53,072 nt of DNA from JBFELU01 sp041572755 (GTDB taxonomy: Bacteria > Actinomycetota > Acidimicrobiia > Spongiisociales > UBA11373): positions 1 to 53,072 of the forward strand of contig JBFFRY010000017.1 of assembly GCA_041572755.1 (NCBI GenBank), in the 5' to 3' direction. The notes under the pieces are model-generated. The model had not been told where the DNA came from, did not search any database, and saw nothing but the letters and a program-made list of their open reading frames with translations. A program made the position numbers and the translations under genes. Within the stretch, counting starts at the first letter, position 1, and each line of letters begins with the position of its first letter. Shown here piece after piece: positions 1 to 7,328 of the stretch.

Positions 1-35
1 CCGCCTCCGCTCATCCTGACCAGTCGGGGAGGGAC

Positions 36-413
36 ATGGCGCACCGCTTCCATCACGTCCACATCAAGTCCAAGGATCCCCGCGCCAGTGCCCAATGGTG
101 GGCCGACATGTTCGGCGCCGAGGTGCTGCCCGAGGTGGAGTTCCGCTCGATCTTGTTCGTGCCGGTCCGCCTCGACGGGATCCAGATCACGATCACCCTC
201 CCCGACCCCGAGGAACCGACCGCCCCCTCCGCCACCGTTCCCCACTGGGGCCTGGAGCACATCGGCATCATCACCGACGATCTCGCTCGTGATCTCGCTC
301 GATTCGAGGAGCAGGGGCTCCCCGTCTATGAACGGCGGCCGGGGGCCGGAGGCTTTGAGATCGCCTACGTAGCCACTCCCGACGGTGTCTGTCTGGAGCT
401 GATGCAACCGTGA
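36..413 (+). CDS. VOC (glyoxalase/bleomycin-resistance fold) family protein
   Basis: This 125-residue protein has the vicinal-oxygen-chelate fold pattern: an early 'HHVHIKSKDP' strand with metal-ligand-type histidines, a second 'HWGLEHIGI' histidine strand near the middle, and a terminal 'CLELMQ' carrying the usual Glu ligand. Family members are metal-dependent lyases, isomerases or dioxygenases acting on small organic acids. The ATG at 36 follows a good GGGGAGGG ribosome site. Its stop overlaps the GTG of the next gene (GTGA), so it is translationally coupled to the molybdenum hydroxylase genes and probably acts on the same substrate or a product of it. The substrate cannot be read from the sequence. 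Confidence 0.85.
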   Translation: MAHRFHHVHIKSKDPRASAQWWADMFGAEVLPEVEFRSILFVPVRLDGIQITITLPDPEEPTAPSATVPHWGLEHIGIITDDLARDLARFEEQGLPVYERRPGAGGFEIAYVATPDGVCLELMQP

Positions 414-1291
414 AGCGGATACCCCCCTTCACCTACTTCGAACCGGTCACCGCATCGGAGGCCTCCGAGCTCCTCTCCCAACATCCCGATGCCCGGGTGC
501 TGGCCGGGGGTACCGACCTGTTGGTGGACATGAAGTCGGGGAAGGAGCATCCGGCGGCGGTCGTGAACCTGAAGCGGATCGAAGGTCTCCGCGGTGTCGG
601 TGCCGAGGACGACTCGACTTGGATCGGAGCGCTCACGTCGGTGCGAGATGTCGAGCAATCCGACGTCGTACGCGATCGACATCCGGCTCTGGCGGCGGCG
701 GCCCGGGTGCTGGCCTCACTGCCGATTCGGCGCCTTGCCACCATCGGCGGGAACCTCGGCCGGGCCTCCCCGGCCTCCGATCTGGCACCGCCGCTGATGA
801 CGCTCGATGCAACGGTCACGGTCGAGAGCCGCGCCGAGACCAGAGAGATCCCCGTCGCCGACCTCTTCGTCGGCCCCGGGGAGACCGTCCTCCGTCACGA
901 CGAGATCATCACGTCGATCCGGTTGCCGCTCTCCTCCCCCGGCGCCGGAGCCGCCTTCCGTAAACTGGGAAAACGCGGCGGCGGCACCGACATCGCCCTG
1001 GTCGGGACGGCGGCCTCGCTGGTCATCACCGATGGGACGATCGCCAATGCTTGCGTGGTCCTGGCTTCGGTGGGACCGACCCCGCTGCGATCCCGTGCCG
1101 CCGAGGAAGTGCTGTGCGGCGCCGTTCCGAGCGAGGCCATCCTGGAGGAAGCCGGCGTTGCGGCCGCCGATTCGGCGACACCCATCAGCGATGTGAGGGC
1201 CAGTGCCGCCTATCGCACCGCCCTGACCCGGGTACTCACCCGGCGGACCCTTCGGGATGCAGTGTCGGCGGCGCAGGGATCGGCACCATGA
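410..1291 (+). CDS. Molybdenum hydroxylase FAD-binding (medium) subunit
   Basis: The 293-residue protein matches the FAD-binding subunit of the xanthine dehydrogenase/CO dehydrogenase family (CoxM type). It carries the two FAD pyrophosphate-binding loops, 'AGGTDLL' at about residues 32-38 and 'TIGGN' at about 111-115, and a C-terminal CODH flavoprotein domain. It passes electrons from the iron-sulfur subunit to an external acceptor. The GTG start at 410 overlaps the VOC stop, and its own stop overlaps the next start (ATGATGA region), as expected for equimolar subunits. Length is normal for the family (about 285-300). The subunit does not reveal the substrate. Confidence 0.92.
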   Translation: MKRIPPFTYFEPVTASEASELLSQHPDARVLAGGTDLLVDMKSGKEHPAAVVNLKRIEGLRGVGAEDDSTWIGALTSVRDVEQSDVVRDRHPALAAAARVLASLPIRRLATIGGNLGRASPASDLAPPLMTLDATVTVESRAETREIPVADLFVGPGETVLRHDEIITSIRLPLSSPGAGAAFRKLGKRGGGTDIALVGTAASLVITDGTIANACVVLASVGPTPLRSRAAEEVLCGAVPSEAILEEAGVAAADSATPISDVRASAAYRTALTRVLTRRTLRDAVSAAQGSAP

Positions 1292-1752
1292 TGCCGATCG
1301 CGCTGACCGTCAACGGGAAGGACCGGGTCGTCGTGATCGGGCCCAACGTCACGCTGCTGGAAGCCCTGCGGGAGGAGCTGCTGCTCACCGGGGCCAAGGA
1401 AGGCTGCGGCGTGGGGGAGTGCGGGGCCTGCATCGTGCTGGTCGACGGCCGGGCGGTCACCTCCTGTCTCATGCTGGCCGTCGACGCCGTCGGGCGGATC
1501 GTCGAGACCGTCGAGGGCATCGCCCCCGACGGCATCCTCGATGCGGTGCAGGAGGCGTTCGTCGAGGCGGGCGCCTTCCAGTGTGGGTATTGCACCCCGG
1601 CCACCGTCCTGATCGCCGAGGCGCTGCTGAGGGGCGACCCCGGGCCGAGCATCGACGACACCAAGGATGCGCTCGACGGCGTGCTGTGCCGCTGTGGTGC
1701 CCAACCCAAGGTGTTGCAGGCCATCGCCTCACTGGCGGAGGAGAGGACATGA
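1288..1752 (+). CDS. Molybdenum hydroxylase [2Fe-2S] (small) subunit
   Basis: This 154-residue protein is a CoxS-type iron-sulfur subunit. The plant-ferredoxin-type cluster ligands are C40, C45, C48 and C60 ('GCGVGECGAC...SC'), and the second helical cluster uses C99, C102, C134 and C136 ('CGYC' and 'CRC'). All eight cysteines are present, so both clusters should form. I chose ATG 1288 (ATG 1291 is equally possible); an in-frame upstream extension lies inside the preceding gene and encodes nothing family-like. The stop overlaps the large-subunit ATG (ATGA). It relays electrons from the molybdopterin site to the FAD subunit. Confidence 0.93.
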   Translation: MMPIALTVNGKDRVVVIGPNVTLLEALREELLLTGAKEGCGVGECGACIVLVDGRAVTSCLMLAVDAVGRIVETVEGIAPDGILDAVQEAFVEAGAFQCGYCTPATVLIAEALLRGDPGPSIDDTKDALDGVLCRCGAQPKVLQAIASLAEERT

Positions 1753-4046
1753 CCCGCTATGTGGGGCGGCGCGTCGCCCGTCTCGATGCTCGCGACAAGG
1801 TCACCGGCAGGGCGGTGTTCGGTTCCGACGTGCGTCTCCCCGGGATGCTCCACGGAGCCGTGCTCCGCAGCCCTCACCCCCATGCCCGGATCGTGTCGGT
1901 CGACACCACGGCGGCACAATCCTCGCCGGGCGTGGTGGCCGTGGTGACCGGGACCGACTTCCCCTACACCTTCGGGTCGGCGATCAAGGATCAGCCCTTC
2001 CTCGCCACCGACCGGGTCCGCTACGTGGGTGAGCCGGTCGCCGCCGTGGCGGCCGCCACCGAGATCGAGGCCCAGCAGGCGCTGGCCGGTGTTCGCATCG
2101 AGTACGAGGAACTCCCGGCCGTCCTCGAGATGGAGGACGCGCTGGACCCCGATGCACCGCTCGTGCATCCCGACCTGGAGACCTACGAGCGGGGATCGCA
2201 CGAGATCGTGCCGGGAACGAACATCAACACGATCTACCGCTACGCCCGTGGCGACGTCGACGAGGGCTTCTCCGCCGCCGATCTGGTGGTCGAGCACACG
2301 TTCACCGCCCACGCCGTGAGCCACGCCGCCCTCGAGACCCACGTGGCGGTGGCCAGCTACGAGCCGGCCGCCGACAGCTACATCCTGTGGGTTTCGACCG
2401 ACCGGCCTTTCCAGGTGCGCAACGAACTCACCGCGGCGCTGGGGATCCCCAGCAACCGGGTACGGCTCATCGTGGGCTACGTCGGTGGGTCGTTCGGGGG
2501 GAAGAACACCTTGATCGCCGAGACCGCCGCGGTGGCTCTGGCCCGCCACTGCGGGGGCCGACCCGTCCGGGTGGAGCTGTCCCGCGAGGAGGATCTCGTT
2601 GCCTCCCAGTTGCGGGTGCCGGCGATCTTGACGCTCAAGACCGGGGTCCGGGAGGACGGGCTGCTCATCGCTCGCAGCGCCGACATCTTGTGGGACAGCG
2701 GCGCCTACACCTCGAACACCGTCGGCGTGGCGATCCGGGGCGCCCAAACAGTCTTCGGGCCCTACCGGATTCCGCACCTGAGGCTGCTGTCGCGTCAGGT
2801 GTACACCAACCGGGCGATCACGGGCTCCTATCGCGGCTACGGCACCACCCAGGTGACGTGGGCGTGCGAATCGCAGATGGACGTCGTCGCCGAACGTCTC
2901 GGCCTGGACCCTCTCGAGTTCCGGCTCAAGAACGGCTACACCGAAGGCGACCCCTACCTCAACGGGCAGATCATGCACGGGATCGACCTCGAGGCGACGC
3001 TGCGCCGGGCCGCCGCCGAGATCGATTGGGGAGAGCCCGCTGCGGACCCGCCTGAGCCGCATCTGAGGCGGGGAAAGGGCCTGGCCACGATGATCAAGCC
3101 GACCGCCACGCCCACCAGCAGCAACGTCGTCATCAAGGTCGAACAGGATGGCCAGGTGGCGGTGCTGTGTGCTGCCCCCGAGATCGGCGGCGGGCAGGAC
3201 ACGGTGCTGGCCCAGATGGCGGCCGACGTGATCGGCGTGCCCCTGGACGCGGTGGCGATCTCGACGACCGACACCGCGGTGTCGCCGTTCAACGGTCCGG
3301 TGGCCTCGAGCCGGACCACCTACCACGTCGGCGCGGCGATCAAGCAGGCCGGCGAGGAGATTCGCGACGGGATCCTCGGGCTCGCCGCCGAGGCGCTCGG
3401 TGTCGACTCGGCACGGCTTGACCTCGACGAAGGCCTGATCTCGGAGGAAGGCGCCGGTGCCCGGATCACGGTGGCCGAGTTGCTGGGCTCGTTCGGCTTC
3501 GAGGGGCATTCGATCATGGCCGAGGCGCGCTTCACCACGGCCGGATCCCCGTTGCTCAAGGCCGAGCCGGGGATGGAATGGATGAGCAGCATCTTCTGGA
3601 TGCTCGCCACCCACGCCGTCGAAGTGGAGGTCGACACCGAGACCGGAGTGGTGCGAATCGTCAAGGTGGCGGCTGCGCACGACGTGGGCAGGGCCATCAA
3701 CCCCACGACCTGTGAGCAGCAGATCGAGGGAGGGGTGATCATGGGCCTCTCGAACGCCCTGTTCGAGGATCTGGCGGTTCGCGACGGCCGGATCGGGGTG
3801 AACGGCTTCCTCGACTACAAACTGGCCACGATGCACGATCTCCCCGAGATCGTGCCGATCATCGTCGAGTCCGAGCACAGCGAGGCCCCGTTCGGCGCCA
3901 AGGGAATCGGCGAGCCGGCGGCGGCCGCCACCGCCCCGGCGATCGCCAATGCCATCGCCGATGCGATCGGGATCCGGATCACCGATCTGCCGCTCTCGGC
4001 GGAGAAGGTCCTCTTTGCGCTTCAGGAGGAGCCGGAGGATGACTGA
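1749..4046 (+). CDS. Molybdenum hydroxylase molybdopterin-binding (large) subunit
   Basis: This 765-residue protein is the catalytic molybdenum-cofactor subunit of a xanthine-dehydrogenase-family hydroxylase, which inserts water-derived oxygen into a C-H bond of an aromatic, heterocyclic or aldehyde substrate. Visible family motifs are 'GGSFGGK' in the first half, the active-site loop 'GSYRGYG' (residues 359-365), and the near-universal catalytic glutamate E722 in 'AKGIGEPA'. The loop is not the AYRCSFR of true form I CO dehydrogenase, so a carbon monoxide role is unlikely. ATG 1749 overlaps the small-subunit stop. Context with a VOC protein, an FAH-family enzyme and an Asp/Glu-racemase homologue points to catabolism of a ring compound, but the substrate is unknown. 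Confidence 0.92.
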   Translation: MTRYVGRRVARLDARDKVTGRAVFGSDVRLPGMLHGAVLRSPHPHARIVSVDTTAAQSSPGVVAVVTGTDFPYTFGSAIKDQPFLATDRVRYVGEPVAAVAAATEIEAQQALAGVRIEYEELPAVLEMEDALDPDAPLVHPDLETYERGSHEIVPGTNINTIYRYARGDVDEGFSAADLVVEHTFTAHAVSHAALETHVAVASYEPAADSYILWVSTDRPFQVRNELTAALGIPSNRVRLIVGYVGGSFGGKNTLIAETAAVALARHCGGRPVRVELSREEDLVASQLRVPAILTLKTGVREDGLLIARSADILWDSGAYTSNTVGVAIRGAQTVFGPYRIPHLRLLSRQVYTNRAITGSYRGYGTTQVTWACESQMDVVAERLGLDPLEFRLKNGYTEGDPYLNGQIMHGIDLEATLRRAAAEIDWGEPAADPPEPHLRRGKGLATMIKPTATPTSSNVVIKVEQDGQVAVLCAAPEIGGGQDTVLAQMAADVIGVPLDAVAISTTDTAVSPFNGPVASSRTTYHVGAAIKQAGEEIRDGILGLAAEALGVDSARLDLDEGLISEEGAGARITVAELLGSFGFEGHSIMAEARFTTAGSPLLKAEPGMEWMSSIFWMLATHAVEVEVDTETGVVRIVKVAAAHDVGRAINPTTCEQQIEGGVIMGLSNALFEDLAVRDGRIGVNGFLDYKLATMHDLPEIVPIIVESEHSEAPFGAKGIGEPAAAATAPAIANAIADAIGIRITDLPLSAEKVLFALQEEPEDD

Positions 4047-4227
4047 CCGATCGTCCCTGATCCGCAGTGGCCCGGTGCCCGATCCGGTCCGGCCCTGCAT
4101 GCTCGACCAGATCGAGTATCGGCTCCCCCGATCGGGGTCACCCGCCGTCGAGCACACTCATCGGTCGCCGACGTGGCCCTGGTTTGCGCCAAGACGAGAT
4201 GATGACGAGGGAGGGAGGCCGGAGTGA
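4039..4227 (+). CDS. Possible 62-residue coupled ORF, unknown function
   Basis: An ATG at 4039 follows GGAGGAGCCGGAGG, overlaps the end of the large-subunit gene, and opens a 62-codon frame. It closes with a TGA at 4225-4227 that overlaps the GTG start of the next gene (GTGA). Both junctions look like those of the real genes in this operon. The predicted peptide is rich in Pro and Arg, contains one 'DQIEYRL' stretch and has no recognised domain. Third-position GC is high in the first two thirds and falls near the end. It may be a genuine accessory peptide, or only a frame that carries ribosomes across a 177-nt spacer. Confidence 0.3.
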   Translation: MTDRSSLIRSGPVPDPVRPCMLDQIEYRLPRSGSPAVEHTHRSPTWPWFAPRRDDDEGGRPE

Positions 4228-5234
4228 GGCTCTACACGTTTGCGGTGCAGTCTCCGCTGGGTGAACGGACGAGGATCGGGGCCGAGGCCCGGGGGAACCT
4301 GATCGATCTGACGGCAGCGGCCGCCTGGTACTTCCACGAGCGGCGAGAACCGGACGCCGGCGAGTACGCCCGCTTCCTGGTCCCCCCCGACATGGTCGGC
4401 TACCTGACCAGGGGCGACAAGGCGCGCCGGGTCGTCGAGGCGAGCCTGGCGATGGTCGCCGAGGCCGAGGGGACCGCATCCGGTCCGGACGGTGAGCGGG
4501 TGGTCTACACCTTCGACGAGGTCCGTCTCCTGGCACCGGTGCCCCGCCCCAACATCGTGTGGGATGCCATGGTGTTCCACGAGCACGTCAAGATGGGGCG
4601 CGACGTGATTCCCGACGTCTTCTTCGACTCTCCGCCCTACTTCACGCAGAGTCCCGCCATCGTCGCCGGCCCCTACGATCCGATCTACAAGCCGGTCTTC
4701 ACCGAGCAACTCGACTTCGAGCTCGAGTTCGGTCTCATCATCGGGAAGAAGGGCATCAACATCCCGGCTGAGGAGGCGGAGGACCACATCGCCGGTTTCA
4801 CCATCTACAACGACATCTCGGCACGGGACGTTCAGTTCCGGGAGATGGAGATGATGCTCGGCCCCGCCAAGGGCAAGAACTTCGAGCACGCCAACATCAT
4901 GGGCCCCTGCCTGGTGACCCCCGACGCGCTCGACTACGACAACCTGCGCATGGTGGCCCGGATCAACGGCGACGTCGTCGCCGACGACAACTCGTCGGCG
5001 ATGTACCACAAGTTCCCCCGCATCATCGAGTGGATCTCACAGGAGCAGTACCTCTATCCCGGGGACTTCATCGCGTCGGGAACCAGCGATCACGGGACCG
5101 GACCGATGTCGTCGTTCGACCGATGGCTCGAAGTGGGTGATGTGGTCGAACTGGAGGTCGAAGGGATCGGGGTCATCCGCAACGAGGTGGTGGCCTCCCC
5201 GGCCCGCCAGCGCCCCCAAGGAGAGAAATCATGA
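4224..5234 (+). CDS. Fumarylacetoacetate hydrolase (FAH) family protein
   Basis: The 336-residue protein belongs to the FAH superfamily, which cleaves, hydrates or decarboxylates 2-oxo acids produced in ring catabolism. The divalent-metal ligands are visible: E166 and E168 in 'DFELEFGLIIGK' and D197 in 'YNDISARDVQ'. The C-terminal half has the usual 'GDFIASGTSDHGTG' segment. The N-terminal 'MRLYTF' is typical of the family, supporting GTG 4224 preceded by GAGGGAGG. Its stop overlaps the next ATG (ATGA). It probably handles a ring-opened product in the pathway started by the molybdenum hydroxylase; which of the possible reactions it performs is not determinable here. Confidence 0.88.
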   Translation: MRLYTFAVQSPLGERTRIGAEARGNLIDLTAAAAWYFHERREPDAGEYARFLVPPDMVGYLTRGDKARRVVEASLAMVAEAEGTASGPDGERVVYTFDEVRLLAPVPRPNIVWDAMVFHEHVKMGRDVIPDVFFDSPPYFTQSPAIVAGPYDPIYKPVFTEQLDFELEFGLIIGKKGINIPAEEAEDHIAGFTIYNDISARDVQFREMEMMLGPAKGKNFEHANIMGPCLVTPDALDYDNLRMVARINGDVVADDNSSAMYHKFPRIIEWISQEQYLYPGDFIASGTSDHGTGPMSSFDRWLEVGDVVELEVEGIGVIRNEVVASPARQRPQGEKS

Positions 5235-5911
5235 AGAAGCGGCTGTTCATGTTGCACACCATGCCCTTTGTGATGGACAAGATCATCGGTCCGCTCGAGC
5301 GGGAATTCCTCGAAGCGCATCCCGACGTCGAGATCCAGCACATGCTGGACACCTCGCTGCTGGCCGACACCATGGCGGACGGTGAGGTCTCACCCGTCAC
5401 CGCCACCCGGCTTCTCTCCTACGTCCGGGAGGCCGAACAGGCCGGCGGTGCCATGCTGCTGCTCACCTGCACCTCGGTGGGCGAGGGGATGACCCACGTC
5501 CGCAAGTTCACCAACCTCCCGACCCTGTGCATCACCGAACCCCTCGTGGCCGAGGCCCTCGATCTCGGTACCCGCATCGGGATCGTTGGCACGGTGCCCA
5601 CCAGTCCGGCGCAGATCATCGAGCCCCTGATGGCCGAGGCACTGCGGCGCGGGTTGAACCCCGACGACCTGGCCGTCGAGACGGCCGTCGTCGAAGAGGC
5701 CTTTGCGGCCCGGGGTGCCGGTGACACCGAGACCCACGACCGCCTGGTGTCCGAGGCGGTCGGTCGGCTGGCGAAGGAGCACGACGTCGACTCGATCGTC
5801 TTCGCGCAGGCATCGATGAGCGGCACCGAGATCGAGGATCCGGGTGTTCCCGTGCTCAGGCTGGGACCGTCGGCCTTCGAGCAGGCAGCCGCCATGCTGG
5901 CGGCTCCGTAG
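5231..5911 (+). CDS. Asp/Glu racemase superfamily protein with one catalytic cysteine
   Basis: The 226-residue protein fits the superfamily of Asp/Glu racemases, hydantoin racemases, maleate isomerases and arylmalonate decarboxylases. The first catalytic cysteine is present, C80 in 'LLTCTSVG'. The position of the second cysteine is occupied by A194 in 'FAQASMSG'. Two-base racemization is therefore unlikely, and a one-cysteine reaction such as isomerization, decarboxylation or lyase chemistry is more plausible. The ATG overlaps the preceding stop (ATGA), and this is the last gene of the operon. Maleate-type isomerization would suit a pyridine or aromatic pathway, but that is inference from context. 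Confidence 0.85.
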   Translation: MKKRLFMLHTMPFVMDKIIGPLEREFLEAHPDVEIQHMLDTSLLADTMADGEVSPVTATRLLSYVREAEQAGGAMLLLTCTSVGEGMTHVRKFTNLPTLCITEPLVAEALDLGTRIGIVGTVPTSPAQIIEPLMAEALRRGLNPDDLAVETAVVEEAFAARGAGDTETHDRLVSEAVGRLAKEHDVDSIVFAQASMSGTEIEDPGVPVLRLGPSAFEQAAAMLAAP

Positions 5912-5920
5912 CCCGGGCTC

Positions 5921-6385
5921 TCACCACGCCGTGTACGGGTGGGCGATCAGGTTGGCGTTGAAGTAGCGGGGATCGTTGGTGACCTCGGCCCCGGCCCACG
6001 CCGGAACCGCGAACGGCTCGTCGTCGCGCGTCAACTCGATCTCGGCCACGATCAGTCCCCGGTTGGCACCTTCGAACTCGTCGACTTCCCAGGTGTGGCC
6101 CTCGTGCTCCACGACGAACCGGGTCTTCGAGATGATCGGCTGCTCGCAGAGCTCGTCGAGCATGTGCATGGCGTCGGCGACCGGGATCGGGTACTCGAAT
6201 TCCGAACGGGTCGCGCCGATGGTGATCCCCTTGATCGTCAGGAAGGCATCGTCCCCGACGACGCGGACCCTGACCGTGCGTTCCTTCACGGTCGACAGGT
6301 AGCCCTGCAGGAAGGAGGTGCCGGCGGCACCGGAACGCCAGTCGTCGCTTACGACCAGGAACTTCCGTTCTATCTCCCGGGCCAT
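5921..6385 (-). CDS. CYTH domain protein (class IV adenylate cyclase/thiamine triphosphatase fold)
   Basis: The 154-residue protein starts 'MAREIERKFLV', the ExExK signature of the CYTH superfamily, whose triphosphate-tunnel enzymes act on nucleoside triphosphates, thiamine triphosphate or inorganic polyphosphate. Alternating charged strands follow ('TVRVRVVGD', 'AFLTIKG', 'EFEYPI', 'KTRFVVEHEG', 'WEVDEFEG', 'IVAEIEL'), the standard tunnel-lining pattern. I chose ATG 6385 because the signature begins there; an upstream in-frame start would add nine unrelated residues. It overlaps the end of the upstream gene by 16 nt, implying co-translation. Bacterial stand-alone members are often tripolyphosphatases, so that is the most likely activity. 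Confidence 0.88.
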   Translation of the reverse strand: MAREIERKFLVVSDDWRSGAAGTSFLQGYLSTVKERTVRVRVVGDDAFLTIKGITIGATRSEFEYPIPVADAMHMLDELCEQPIISKTRFVVEHEGHTWEVDEFEGANRGLIVAEIELTRDDEPFAVPAWAGAEVTNDPRYFNANLIAHPYTAW

Positions 6386-6993
6386 GCGGCGCTCGCATCT
6401 TCGGCGGTCCACCCGATGAGATGCTTGATCGCGGTGGGGTAGTTCGTGTTGGGCCTGGCATCGACCTTCGTGAGCCGGACCGCCCGGCTCAGTGCGGCCG
6501 GATCGGCAGACTCGAGTGCCGCCGTCTGCTGCTCGAATCCGTTGATCGCGACATCAGCCAGCTCGGCCATGCAATCGTGAACGACGAACGATTCGCGCCG
6601 TTTGTGGATCTCCACGGCCTGCAGGTCGGCGTGGGGTCGGACGATCTCATCGAGGAACTGGTCCAAGGCGTACGACGGCCGGTGCAGGGGGGGTGCCGTC
6701 ATCCCCAGGAGGGGGAAGACCTCGGTCGCGAGGGTTCCATCGTCCAGGGGGAAACCGGCCTTCAGGCCTGGTTCCCAGCGTTCCAACCCGTCGACGACCC
6801 CGAGCAGGACCTTGATGTCGAGGACCTCGTGGCGGATCTTGGGATTCACGTGGGACACGGTGGGCGCAACGAGGTAGACCTCCGTGGTGATCTGCACCGG
6901 CTTCGGGAGCGAGACGCTCCGGAAACGGGCCGCCACGTCTTCGAGGCGAGATCCCCAGACGCGGTACTCGTAGCGGGGCTCGACCGGGGCCAA
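6370..6993 (-). CDS. CYTH-like hypothetical protein, partner of the downstream CYTH gene
   Basis: This 207-residue protein has no motif I can name securely. It begins 'YEYRVWG', contains alternating charged strands ('TTEVYLVA', 'HEVLDIKVLLG', 'VEIHKRRESFVV') and a C-terminal helical segment. This looks like a divergent CYTH/VTC-type triphosphate tunnel; the assignment is inference. It starts with TTG at 6993 behind a strong GGGAGGA ribosome site. Its 3' end overlaps the ATG of the canonical CYTH gene by 16 nt. The pair forms a two-gene operon, suggesting a heteromeric or paired enzyme and regulator acting on a phosphorylated substrate. Confidence 0.75.
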   Translation of the reverse strand: MAPVEPRYEYRVWGSRLEDVAARFRSVSLPKPVQITTEVYLVAPTVSHVNPKIRHEVLDIKVLLGVVDGLERWEPGLKAGFPLDDGTLATEVFPLLGMTAPPLHRPSYALDQFLDEIVRPHADLQAVEIHKRRESFVVHDCMAELADVAINGFEQQTAALESADPAALSRAVRLTKVDARPNTNYPTAIKHLIGWTAEDASAAWPGR

Positions 6994-7059
6994 CTCGTCC
7001 TCCCAACGGCCGCCGGCGCTTCAATCTAGCCGCAGCGGCCACCGGTCGAATCTGCCGTC

Positions 7060-7251
7060 CTAGGGAACCAACGACTCGATGTCTTGGTTCCGCTGCTCGA
7101 GGCGGTCGGCCACGTCCTGGGCGTCGCCCACCACTCGGGTGGGCAAACCGGAGGGCTCCTGGGCCGGCGGCGGCGTCGGATCGGGAGACGTCGAGCCGCC
7201 GCATCCCGCAAAGACGACGGCGGCGGCGAGTGCCGCGAGAGTGCGCTTCAT
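7060..7251 (-). CDS. Small lipoprotein, unknown function
   Basis: The 63-residue product starts with a short basic N-terminus and a hydrophobic stretch ending in a lipobox ('VVFAGC', Cys17). The mature part is a Pro/Thr/Ser-rich linker followed by a short acidic helix ending 'DIESLVP'. ATG 7251 is preceded by an AAGGGA ribosome site; an upstream in-frame extension would hide the signal peptide. It lies upstream of, and on the same strand as, the CYTH pair, 66 nt from it. No homologous family was recognised. Confidence 0.65.
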   Translation of the reverse strand: MKRTLAALAAAVVFAGCGGSTSPDPTPPPAQEPSGLPTRVVGDAQDVADRLEQRNQDIESLVP

Positions 7252-7315
7252 GAGTCCCTTATCGGCCTCCCGGGGCCGAACCCTGAGCCGCACGGCAGGC
7301 CCGCCCCGCGTCTTC

Positions 7316-7321
7316 TACGCT
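7316..7321 (+). promoter_or_regulatory. -10 element TACGCT, apparently leaderless
   Basis: TAnnnT hexamer with seven bases between it and the GTG at 7329; no Shine-Dalgarno sequence lies upstream of that GTG. Confidence 0.5.
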
Positions 7322-7328
7322 GGCAGGC

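Noticed and set aside
1749..4046. Carbon monoxide dehydrogenase (coxL) annotation
   Set aside because: The form I active-site motif AYRCSFR is absent; the loop reads GSYRGYG, so only the broader hydroxylase family is supported.
1236..4157. A 973-codon open frame on the minus strand opposite the molybdenum hydroxylase genes
   Set aside because: Long antisense frames are expected at this GC content; the translation is low-complexity His/Arg/Gly-rich, while the plus-strand proteins have clear family motifs.
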